Shown here: in pieces, positions 1 to 4,822 of the stretch
Position numbering within the stretch: the first letter of the stretch is position 1
How the letters are laid out: each line of letters starts with the position of its first letter
Origin: JASHVB01 sp049522565
GTDB taxonomy: Bacteria > Pseudomonadota > Alphaproteobacteria > Acetobacterales > Acetobacteraceae
DNA: 5,022 bases
NCBI GenBank assembly: GCA_049522565.1
Contig: JBEKNT010000583.1
Coordinates: forward strand, 1 to 5,022
Reading direction: 5' to 3'
Translations under genes and position numbers: made by a program
Notes under the pieces: model-generated
What the model was told of the DNA's origin: nothing
What the model saw: the letters and a program-made list of their open reading frames with translations, nothing else
The model's database searches: none

Positions 1-1205
1 CGGCGGATGAAGCCCCACAGGATGTCCGGCGTGTCGGCATTCACCACGCTGGCGAGATTGAGCAACATGGCGAAGGAGATCGGGCTGCCGGCGTGGTTCG
101 GCAGTTTTCCCCCGTGGATGTGCCAGGCAGGGTTGGTCTGCTGTTCGGCGGCAATCTGGGTGCGGGTGCGGTCGGCATTGGCGATGTATTCGTCCACCGC
201 GCGGGGGATCACGTCGAAATACAGCCGCTTGGCGCGTTGTGGCGCGTTGAACATGAATTGCGCCAGCGATTCCGGCGGGGCGTAGCGCAGCCAGTCGTCC
301 ACCGACAGGCCGTTGCCCTTCGACTTGCTGATCTTCTGGGCGTGCTCGTCGAGGAAGAGCTCGTAGGTCAGCGTCTCCGGCGGGGCGCCGCCGAGCACGC
401 GGCAGACGCGGCTGGACAGCTTCACGGAGTCGATCAGGTCCTTGCCCGACATCTCGTAATCGACGCCCAGCGCGTACCAGCGCATTGCCCAGTCGGCCTT
501 CCATTGCAGCTTGCAGGCGCCGCCTTTGACGCTCGTCTCGAAGCGTTCGTTGGTGGCGGGGTCGTGCCAGACGACGGTGCCGGCGCGGGCGTCCCAGCTT
601 TCCATGGGGACCTGCATGACGATGCCGGTCTTCGGGTGGACCGGCAGGATCGGCGAGTAGGTCGCGCGACGGTCCGGGCCGAGGGTCGGCAGGATCACCT
701 CAATGACTCTGTCATAACATTCGAGGATGCGGAGCAGTGCGGTGTCGAAACGACCGGAGGCGTAGTAGTCGGTGGAGGAGGCGAATTCGTAGTCGAAGCC
801 GAAGGAATCCAGGAAGGCGCGCAGGCGGGCGTTGTTGTGCGCGCCGAAGGAATCGTGGGTGCCGAACGGGTCGGGGATGCGGGTCAGCGGCTTGCCCAGA
901 TGCTGGGCCAGCATGTCCCGGTTGGGCACGTTGTCGGGGACCTTGCGCAGGCCGTCCATGTCGTCGCTGAAGGCGAGCAAGCGGGACGGCAGGCCGGTCA
1001 ATTGGGTGAAGGCGTTGCGCACCCAGGTGGTGCGGGCGACCTCGCCGAAGGTGCCGATATGCGGCAGGCCGGAGGGGCCGTAGCCGGTCTCGAACAAAGC
1101 GTGGCCCTTGCCGGAGGCTTCCAGGCGGCGCGCGACTTTCGCGGCTTCCTCGAAGGGCCAGGCCTTGGGGATTGCGACGGTATTGTTGCGAAGAGTTGCA
1201 GACAT
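1..1205 (-). CDS. lysK: Class I lysyl-tRNA synthetase, N-terminal 401 residues (3' end off window)
   Basis: Joins lysine to tRNA(Lys) in the cytoplasm using ATP. The frame stays open from the ATG at 1203-1205 to the window edge. It reads as a class I synthetase with a Rossmann catalytic domain: the HIGH-type motif appears as PHIGTFGEV (residues 48-56), followed by FSDDMDGLRKVPDN (79-92) and PDPFGTHDSFGAHNNARLR (111-129), and the KMSKS-type loop is KISKSKGN (291-298). Class I LysRS is unrelated in fold to the usual bacterial class II LysS; it is typical of Archaea, many Alphaproteobacteria and spirochaetes. Family members run to a little over 500 residues, so the C-terminal helical anticodon-binding part is mostly missing here only because the window ends. 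The start fits the family N-terminus (AWPFEEA at 15-21). No Shine-Dalgarno sequence precedes the ATG, and a promoter ends 7 nt upstream, so translation is probably leaderless. Some databases call the gene lysS. Confidence 0.95.
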   Translation of the reverse strand, partial: MSATLRNNTVAIPKAWPFEEAAKVARRLEASGKGHALFETGYGPSGLPHIGTFGEVARTTWVRNAFTQLTGLPSRLLAFSDDMDGLRKVPDNVPNRDMLAQHLGKPLTRIPDPFGTHDSFGAHNNARLRAFLDSFGFDYEFASSTDYYASGRFDTALLRILECYDRVIEVILPTLGPDRRATYSPILPVHPKTGIVMQVPMESWDARAGTVVWHDPATNERFETSVKGGACKLQWKADWAMRWYALGVDYEMSGKDLIDSVKLSSRVCRVLGGAPPETLTYELFLDEHAQKISKSKGNGLSVDDWLRYAPPESLAQFMFNAPQRAKRLYFDVIPRAVDEYIANADRTRTQIAAEQQTNPAWHIHGGKLPNHAGSPISFAMLLNLASVVNADTPDILWGFIR

Positions 1206-1212
1206 GCGGGGG

Positions 1213-1242
1213 AAGCTAGGGGGGCGGGGGGAGGTGGGTCAA
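1213..1242 (-). promoter_or_regulatory. lysK promoter, probably giving a leaderless mRNA
   Basis: On the minus strand TTGACC (1237-1242) is followed after an 18-nt C-rich spacer by TAGCTT (1213-1218). The -10-like box ends 7 nt before the lysK ATG, so initiation at the usual distance would fall at or within a few bases of the start codon. The sequence between box and ATG (CTTCCCCCGC) has no ribosome-binding motif. The boxes are seen in the sequence; transcription start is inferred. Confidence 0.6.
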
Positions 1243-1332
1243 TGACGGGTGCGGGGCGAGGCGGTGAGGGGGGGATGGCGGTGGGGCGGGCGGCGATGGG
1301 ACGCTCTGTCGTGGCCCGCGCGGGCGGGGCAT

Positions 1333-1431
1333 CTGCGACCTGGTGCGTGCCGCACGCGCAGTCGTGGGTGCGCCGGCCTGGATCGGTATCGGGGCGGGCC
1401 CTTGGCCGGCACGACGCACCAGGCGACGCAG
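1333..1431. repeat. Degenerate palindrome, possible decayed copy of the local palindromic element
   Basis: The left arm 1333-1352 (CTGCGACCTGGTGCGTGCCG) is complementary to 1407-1431 with three small indels. Inside it, GTGCGCCGGCC (about 1368-1378) and GGCCGGCAC (1404-1412) form a second imperfect pair, and GCGTGCCGCACGC (1345-1357) a third. The CAGTCGTGGGTG string followed by CCGGCC resembles part of the element at 2097-2248 read on the minus strand, so this may be an eroded copy. It could also be a chance structure in GC-rich DNA. Confidence 0.4.
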
Positions 1432-1518
1432 TGCGCTGCGCGGTGGCGGCGGAGTGGTAGCAGCACGACACCAACCCCGGCATGATCCGGACCGGCTGGG
1501 CGCTTCGATGCCGCTGCC

Positions 1519-1548
1519 CCCGTCATGGCGGGCGCAGGCCCATGAGCG
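1519..1548 (+). repeat. Half copy of the palindromic element
   Basis: CCCGTCATGGCGGGC (1519-1533) is an exact 15-nt match to the reverse complement of 3237-3251, the right end of the full element at 3136-3248. It continues with GCAG and GCCCATGAG, so it keeps the first hairpin (ATG, stem, GCAG loop, stem, CAT) with a 3-nt bulge. The following CCACGACTTT module is absent, which suggests a truncated or single-hairpin copy. Confidence 0.6.
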
Positions 1549-1596
1549 TTAAACCAGGCGGCCGGAAAGCACGCCGGTGATATCCCGGTCGATCGC

Positions 1597-1696
1597 ATTT
1601 GGGCCGCCGCGTGGCCTGACGAGTACCCCGCTGTCCAATGCTGGGGATTTGGGCCGCCGCGTGGCCTGACGAGTACCCCGCTGTCCAATGCTGGGG
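1597..1696. repeat. Perfect tandem duplication of a 50-bp unit
   Basis: Positions 1597-1646 and 1647-1696 are identical over 50 nt with no intervening base. The unit begins ATTTGGGCCGCC and ends CCAATGCTGGGG. There are only two units and no unique spacers, so this is not a CRISPR array. Perfect identity suggests a recent duplication or active copy-number change. No protein function is apparent in any frame; the frames open across it (for example GYSSGHAAAQ on the minus strand) simply repeat the unit. Confidence 0.9.
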
Positions 1697-1707
1697 GCGC
1701 GGGTCAG

Positions 1708-1874
1708 GGAAGCAAGGAAGCAAGCGTTTAACACAGATTTTCACAGATTAAGTCACAGATCAGGAATAATAATACCTATTTCGTAACATTTGTAATTTCG
1801 CGCGGACGGAAACCATTTCTAATCTGTGACTTAATCTGTGAAAATCTGTGTTAAACGCTTCCTTCCTTGCTTCC
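1708..1874. repeat. Large inverted repeat, 53-bp arms with one mismatch, 61-nt AT-rich centre
   Basis: The left arm 1708-1760 and right arm 1822-1874 are reverse complements except at the pair 1721/1861; 39 bp (1722-1760 with 1822-1860) are perfect. The outer part of each arm is built from GGAAGCAA-type units. The inner part holds three CACAGAT motifs starting at 1732, 1742 and 1754, and their mirror ATCTGTG copies in the right arm. The centre (1761-1821) is AT-rich, unlike its surroundings. No transposase or clear target-site duplication is visible. As RNA it would form a very long hairpin on either strand; as DNA it could be a MITE-like element, a bidirectional terminator or a cruciform. 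Function is unknown. Confidence 0.9.
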
Positions 1875-2096
1875 TTGCTTGCTTTCCTTTCTGCTCCCCC
1901 ACCTCCAAACACCGACCTGGCGGCCAGGCGGTAGCAGTCAATACCGCGCACCCAATCGCGTGCGATCGCCATGCGGGACACCTGTCGCGCCACCCCGGCG
2001 GCGAGCGTCCGGATGCAGGCTACGATCGGCGTTCACGGGGCAAAGCCCCAAAAGGCGCTAACTTAAGGCCAATTCGAGCACGGACGGGCCTCCTGT

Positions 2097-2248
2097 GTCA
2101 TGGCCGGCCGGCCACCCACGACTTGCTGTGCCGTGCGCTGCAAAGTCGCGGGTCACCGGGTCAAGCCCTCTGGGGCGCAGGCCCGCCATCCACGACTGTG
2201 CCGCACGCACAATGGAAAGTCGTGGATGCCGACCTGCGTCGGCATGAC
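2097..2248 (-). repeat. Composite palindromic (REP/BIME-like) element, copy 1
   Basis: The element runs from GTCATG to CATGAC, 152 bp. Read on the minus strand it has ATGCCGAC-GCAG-GTCGGCAT (2226-2245), then CATCCACGACT paired with AGTCGTGGATG (2218-2228 with 2187-2197), then GGCGGGCC and CTTGACCCGG. A second CGACTTT...AAGTCG module follows, ending in GGCCGGCCGGCC. The first part aligns closely with the element at 3136-3248 in the opposite orientation. Such elements are commonly dispersed between genes and can stabilise or end transcripts; which applies here is unknown. Confidence 0.8.
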
Positions 2249-2398
2249 GCTATTGGGCCGTTGGTGGGTCAATCCTTTTTCCGGTGACATGCCATCGAGG
2301 AAAACTTCCGCACCGGGGCAATCGGCAGTATGGCGATTCGCTGCGGCACAGCCAGGATCCTTGCCGGGGTGCGGCGATGCGGACCATCGGGGGAACGA

Positions 2399-2908
2399 AT
2401 GAATGCGATAGCGAACCGGAAGCTGCGAAAGTCGTCGTCGGCGACGGTAGCTGCCCAATGTGCCTGTGGTCGGGTGCGGTTGGAGATCGACTATCCGGCA
2501 TTCTGGGCATGGCACGACCACGCCAGGCCGACCCAGCTTGCGCACGGTGCTGCCTATGCGACCTATGTGGGCGTCTGGCGAAGCCGCTTTCGTATCACCC
2601 TCGGCCATCAGCGCATTGTTCGATTCGAAGACAAGGGACGGCACACCGCGCGCAGCTTTTGCGCGACATGCGGGACGCCCCTGCTCTACGAGCGGTCGCG
2701 TTCGCGTGGGATGGTCAACGTGCCTCGCGCATTGTTTGAGACACGTACCGGGCGGGAGCCGCGCTATCACATCGGCCTCGAAGAGTCGCCGGAATGGGCT
2801 TACCGGGGCGAGCCACTCGGGCCGTTGAAAGGTTATCCCGGGGTGCTCTGGTCACGGCCGCGAAGGGCAAGACGCGCGGGGGGAGGCCGACCGGTCTTGG
2901 CAGGCTAA
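2399..2908 (+). CDS. GFA (glutathione-dependent formaldehyde-activating)/CENP-V fold protein, atypical zinc ligands
   Basis: A 169-residue cytosolic protein of the GFA/Mss4-like fold. Visible family signatures are CACGRVRLEI (residues 21-30, the N-terminal CxC zinc pair), AAYATYVGVWRSRFRIT (51-67, the usual aromatic/Val-Gly segment) and RSFCATCGTPLLYE (86-99, the CxxC pair with GTPL). Members are named for GFA, which promotes glutathione-formaldehyde adduct formation, but most have no proven activity. Here the second cluster, normally CHCxxC, is replaced by WAWHDHARPTQ (36-46). The structural zinc formed by C21, C23, C88 and C91 is therefore possible, while the second zinc and catalytic site are probably absent or use H39 and H41. 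The ATG at 2399 is preferred over an in-frame ATG at 2330 because family proteins start shortly before CxC and a GGGGGAA purine run precedes 2399. The C-terminus is Arg/Gly-rich. No operon partner is visible. Substrate unknown. Confidence 0.85.
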   Translation: MNAIANRKLRKSSSATVAAQCACGRVRLEIDYPAFWAWHDHARPTQLAHGAAYATYVGVWRSRFRITLGHQRIVRFEDKGRHTARSFCATCGTPLLYERSRSRGMVNVPRALFETRTGREPRYHIGLEESPEWAYRGEPLGPLKGYPGVLWSRPRRARRAGGGRPVLAG

Positions 2909-3282
2909 CGGGCGAACGGAGCGTGGTGGGTTTCCCGCCCTACCGACAGCGGCACCAATCGGTCCGGCACCACGCCGCAACTGCGGTTGCAGTCGCTGCG
3001 GGTCGCCTTGGGGTCCCAGCCGTTCGGCACTATCGTCCTGACCGTGTCGGTGCGGACCCTAATCCGTCCGGAGTTGGCCGTTAGGGCTCGCCGAGGAGTA
3101 ACTGCGTCAGTTGACGTGCGGACCGTGCCCAATTCGTCATGGTCCGCGCAGGCGGACCATCCACGACTTTCCTTGATGTGAGCCGCAAAGTCGTGGATGG
3201 CGGGCCGGAGCCTGCCCCCGGGCACTTGACCCGGGGGCCCGCCATGACGGGACGGACGATGCTGCGCCGCATGGTGATTCGT
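2909..3282. other. Gene-free stretch after the GFA gene, ending in a palindromic element
   Basis: I see no supportable gene. Frames open here translate the palindromes at 3136-3248. No strong T-tailed terminator follows the GFA stop; GCGTGGTG (2921-2928) can pair with CACCACGC (2968-2975) across a 39-nt loop, which is weak. AACTGCGTCAGTT (about 3101-3113) is a small perfect palindrome of unknown meaning. GTGCGGACC occurs near 3051 and again near 3116, hinting at an old partial duplication. Confidence 0.5.
3136..3248 (+). repeat. Composite palindromic (REP/BIME-like) element, copy 2
   Basis: The element begins GTCATG and ends CATGAC, 113 bp. It contains three stacked structures. ATGGTCCGC-GCAG-GCGGACCAT covers 3139-3160. 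CCATCCACGACTTT (3157-3170) pairs perfectly with AAAGTCGTGGATGG (3187-3200). GCCCCCGGG (3214-3222) pairs with CCCGGGGGC (3230-3238), inside the larger pair ATGGCGGGCC (3197-3206) with GGCCCGCCAT (3236-3245). Neighbouring arms overlap, so alternative folds compete. It lies 34 nt downstream of the stop of the minus-strand ORF at 3283-3393, where it could act as a transcript end or stabiliser for the hisC cluster. That role is inference. Confidence 0.85.
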
Positions 3283-3393
3283 TTATTCCTCGGCAGGCGC
3301 TTCGCTGACCGTCGGCTTCGAACAATCGAAACGCCGAAACGGACATCCGCGCCAGCATAGGCCGCTGGCAGTTTCGAACTCGTTGTGGGTCAT
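3283..3393 (-). CDS. Small cysteine-containing peptide ORF (36 aa) directly downstream of hisC
   Basis: ATG at 3391-3393, stop TAA at 3283-3285. The start lies 6 nt after the hisC stop, and an AAGG ribosome-binding-like motif (3398-3401) overlaps that stop, so coupled translation is plausible. The peptide begins MTHNEFETAS, has a cysteine core GLCWRGCPFRRFDC (residues 11-24; C13, C17, C24) and ends in an acidic tail (TVSEAPAEE, 28-36). There is no signal peptide or membrane segment. Twenty-four of 36 codons end in G or C, which neither excludes nor proves coding. I recognise no family. The charged N-terminus, compact Cys/aromatic core and acidic tail could suit a metal-binding microprotein or a modified-peptide precursor, but a chance open frame of this length is possible in GC-rich DNA. 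Confidence 0.4.
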   Translation of the reverse strand: MTHNEFETASGLCWRGCPFRRFDCSKPTVSEAPAEE

Positions 3394-3399
3394 CGCGCC

Positions 3400-4500
3400 T
3401 TAATCGGGTGGCAATTCGCGCGAGACTGCGACGGGACGGTCGGCATTCAGGCAATGCGTCAGAGCATCGAGTAAGCCATCGGTCTCGGTGTTCGTTCCTA
3501 CGGTGATCCTGAGGTAATCAGCAGTTCGTGGAGTGACAAAGTGCCGCACCAGCACAGCTTGGGTGCGGAGTGCCGCGGCCAACATGGCTCCATTGTGTGC
3601 CGGGTGACGCGCGAAGACGAAGTTCGCCGACGATGGCAACACCTCGAAGCCAAGCTCGGCAAGTCCCTGGGTCATGCGGCTTCGTTCGGTTATCACCATC
3701 GCCCGGCTGCGTTGAAAGTGCTCCTCGTCCTCCAGGGCCGCGATCGCACCAGCCTGGGCCGGCCGGCCGAGGGGGTAGGAGTTGAAGCTGTCTTTAACTC
3801 TGACCAGCGCCTCGATCAGTCCCGCGTGACCTATCGCGTAGCCAACACGCAGGCCGGCCAGGGCCCGCGATTTTGACATGGTTTGCACCACAAGCAGGTT
3901 TGCGTGGGACGCGACAAGGGGAATGGCAGATTCTGCCCCGAAATCGACGTATGCCTCGTCCACTACCACCGGCTGATCAGGATGTGCTTCCAGCAATTCC
4001 TTGATCTCAGCCCGGCTTAATGCGATGCCGGTGGGAGCGTTCGGGTTCGGAATGATAATGCCTCCGCACGTCCGAAGGTAATCCACAAGACGAATACGAA
4101 AAAACGCGTCGAGAGGCACCGGGTCAGCCTGGATGCCGAACAACTTACAATAGCTTGGATAGAAGCCGTAGGTGATATCAGGATGCAGTAGCGGGGCGTC
4201 CTGCTTGAGTAGCCCGACAAAGGCGTGTGCAAGCACCTCGTCTGAACCGTTGCCAACGAAGACCTGCTCGGGTTGAACCGCGTAATAGGCGGCCAAAGCC
4301 CGTCGCAACGCAGTTGCTTGCGGGTCTGGATAGAGGCGTAACGTGTCGGTTGCCGCGGCACGGATTGCGTCCAACGCGCGCGGGGATGGGCCAAGGGGGC
4401 TTTCATTGGTGTTGAGTTTGATCAGGTTTGACGCGCGCGGCTGCTCGCCAGGCACGTAAGGCCGCAAATCGTGAACCAGCTTGCTCCAAAATTGGCTCAT
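3400..4500 (-). CDS. hisC: Histidinol-phosphate aminotransferase-type PLP enzyme
   Basis: A fold-type I aminotransferase of 366 residues, full length for HisC. In histidine synthesis HisC converts imidazole-acetol phosphate and glutamate to histidinol phosphate and 2-oxoglutarate; some paralogues act on aromatic or other amino acids. Visible sites are LNTNESPLGPSP (29-40), LYPDP (56-60), GNGSDE (83-88, cofactor phosphate), PNPNAPTG (151-158), DEAYVDF (181-187, Asp to pyridine nitrogen), SKSRALAGLRVGYA (209-222, with K210 as Schiff-base lysine and R218) and YLRITVG (329-335, R331 for substrate carboxylate). The catalytic set is intact. The ATG at 4500 is preferred because MSQFWSKLV...PYVPGEQP matches the start seen in beta/gamma-proteobacterial HisC, and a stop lies in frame upstream at 4534-4536. 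It has no Shine-Dalgarno of its own and overlaps a leader ORF stop as ATGA. No other his genes are visible, so a second, specialised copy is possible. Confidence 0.92.
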   Translation of the reverse strand: MSQFWSKLVHDLRPYVPGEQPRASNLIKLNTNESPLGPSPRALDAIRAAATDTLRLYPDPQATALRRALAAYYAVQPEQVFVGNGSDEVLAHAFVGLLKQDAPLLHPDITYGFYPSYCKLFGIQADPVPLDAFFRIRLVDYLRTCGGIIIPNPNAPTGIALSRAEIKELLEAHPDQPVVVDEAYVDFGAESAIPLVASHANLLVVQTMSKSRALAGLRVGYAIGHAGLIEALVRVKDSFNSYPLGRPAQAGAIAALEDEEHFQRSRAMVITERSRMTQGLAELGFEVLPSSANFVFARHPAHNGAMLAAALRTQAVLVRHFVTPRTADYLRITVGTNTETDGLLDALTHCLNADRPVAVSRELPPD

Positions 4501-4520
4501 TGGATGAGTCCGGTGTTCAT
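4497..4520 (-). CDS. Seven-residue leader ORF overlapping the hisC start
   Basis: Encodes MNTGLIQ and stops at TGA (4497-4499), which overlaps the hisC ATG as ATGA. A GGAG Shine-Dalgarno (4529-4532) stands 8 nt before its ATG, an ideal spacing, whereas hisC has none. The simplest reading is that ribosomes load here and re-initiate at hisC. It contains no His codons, so it is not a classical his attenuator peptide. It could instead be the tail of a lost upstream gene. The geometry is seen in the sequence; the coupling is inferred. Confidence 0.45.
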   Translation of the reverse strand: MNTGLIQ

Positions 4521-4528
4521 GAGCAACG

Positions 4529-4532
4529 CTCC
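4529..4532 (-). promoter_or_regulatory. Shine-Dalgarno GGAG serving the leader ORF rather than hisC directly
   Basis: GGAG on the minus strand is 8 nt from the leader ATG (4518-4520) but 28 nt from the hisC ATG. That is too far for direct use at hisC, which supports translation of hisC by coupling. Confidence 0.5.
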
Positions 4533-4628
4533 GTCAACACTGAAAACCTGAGACTGCCTCGTCGGCATATCGATCTGCAAGCTAAGCCTGAACCTTCCGT
4601 CTGCGCAGCTGCCGGAGTCGGCAAACCA

Positions 4629-4659
4629 CCCATCGCCGTCCGAGAGGTCGGCGGATGGG
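4629..4659. other. Imperfect hairpin upstream of hisC
   Basis: CCCATCGCCG (4629-4638) pairs with CGGC-G-GATGGG (4649-4659) apart from one bulged G at 4653, leaving a 10-nt loop. No T-run follows on either strand, so it is a poor intrinsic terminator. It could lie in the hisC 5' untranslated region or be an operator-like palindrome. Confidence 0.35.
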
Positions 4660-4785
4660 GTGTCCTCTTTCGGAGATCAGCCGCGCTCGACTGACCGGCA
4701 GCATCGGGCGCCACGCGGCCCCGAACCGAACGCGCCGCCCACCCCCGCTCCCCACCCCACGCCGCCGCCGTCCGGAAAATAATCC

Positions 4786-4814
4786 TTGACTTCCCCGGCA
4801 CAGTCCGTTAGTCT
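4786..4814 (+). promoter_or_regulatory. Promoter of the rightward gene, probably giving a leaderless mRNA
   Basis: TTGACT (4786-4791), a 17-nt spacer, then TAGTCT (4809-4814). The -10-like box ends 8 nt before the GTG at 4823, so transcription should start within about 0-4 nt of the start codon. The intervening bases CTCAAACC carry no ribosome-binding motif. The layout mirrors the lysK promoter. Confidence 0.6.
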
Positions 4815-4822
4815 CTCAAACC

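Larger units (their letters stand above)
1206..2398. other. Gene-free, repeat-rich interval between lysK and the GFA gene
   Basis: No frame here gives a protein I can support. Open frames in the first 500 nt are low-complexity Pro/Arg/Ala translations of a G-rich stretch (1206-1330) or read through palindromes. The interval holds, in order, the lysK promoter, a degenerate palindrome, a half palindromic element, a two-unit 50-bp tandem repeat, a large inverted repeat and a composite palindromic element, each listed separately. I recognise nothing in 1432-1518 or 1875-2096 apart from pyrimidine-rich CCTT/GCTT runs next to the inverted repeat. Positions 2249-2398 must hold the GFA promoter; TTCCGC, 17 nt, TATGGC (from about 2307) is only a weak match. 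Confidence 0.6.
4521..4822. other. Divergent intergenic region between hisC cluster and the 4823 gene
   Basis: Holds the leader Shine-Dalgarno, a hairpin at 4629-4659 and the promoter of the rightward gene. A hisC promoter must also lie here; on the minus strand TTCAGG, 17 nt, TATGCC (upstream of the leader, roughly 4567-4595) is only a weak candidate. A 94-codon minus-strand frame across this region has no protein-like character and overlaps the rightward promoter, so it is not called. Confidence 0.5.

Noticed and set aside
93..1460. 455-codon plus-strand open frame opposite lysK
   Set aside because: It is antisense to a clear lysyl-tRNA synthetase; its Val/Gly/Ala/Arg-rich content is the usual shadow of GC-rich coding DNA.
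1597..1696. CRISPR-like array
   Set aside because: Two directly abutting identical units without unique spacers; no cas genes.
1708..1874. Simple intrinsic terminator
   Set aside because: Arms are far longer than needed, the loop is 61 nt, and there is no adjacent gene end on either side to terminate.
1838..2287. 149-codon plus-strand frame beginning MKICVKR, and a similar minus-strand frame near 1744
   Set aside because: Both begin inside mirror arms of the inverted repeat, which explains their matching N-termini; the rest is non-protein-like and runs through the palindromic element.
2330..2398. Upstream in-frame ATG for the GFA protein
   Set aside because: Would add 23 Arg/Cys/Gly-rich residues not typical of the family; the ATG at 2399 has a better purine-rich upstream stretch and family-like position.
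2153..2770. 205-codon minus-strand frame
   Set aside because: Antisense to the GFA gene and reads through a palindromic element.
4497..4520. Histidine attenuator leader peptide
   Set aside because: The seven residues contain no histidine and no terminator/antiterminator pair is evident.
4517..4801. 94-codon minus-strand frame upstream of hisC whose stop overlaps the leader ATG
   Set aside because: The overlap is neat, but the product is low-complexity and begins within the rightward promoter; no conserved-looking segment.
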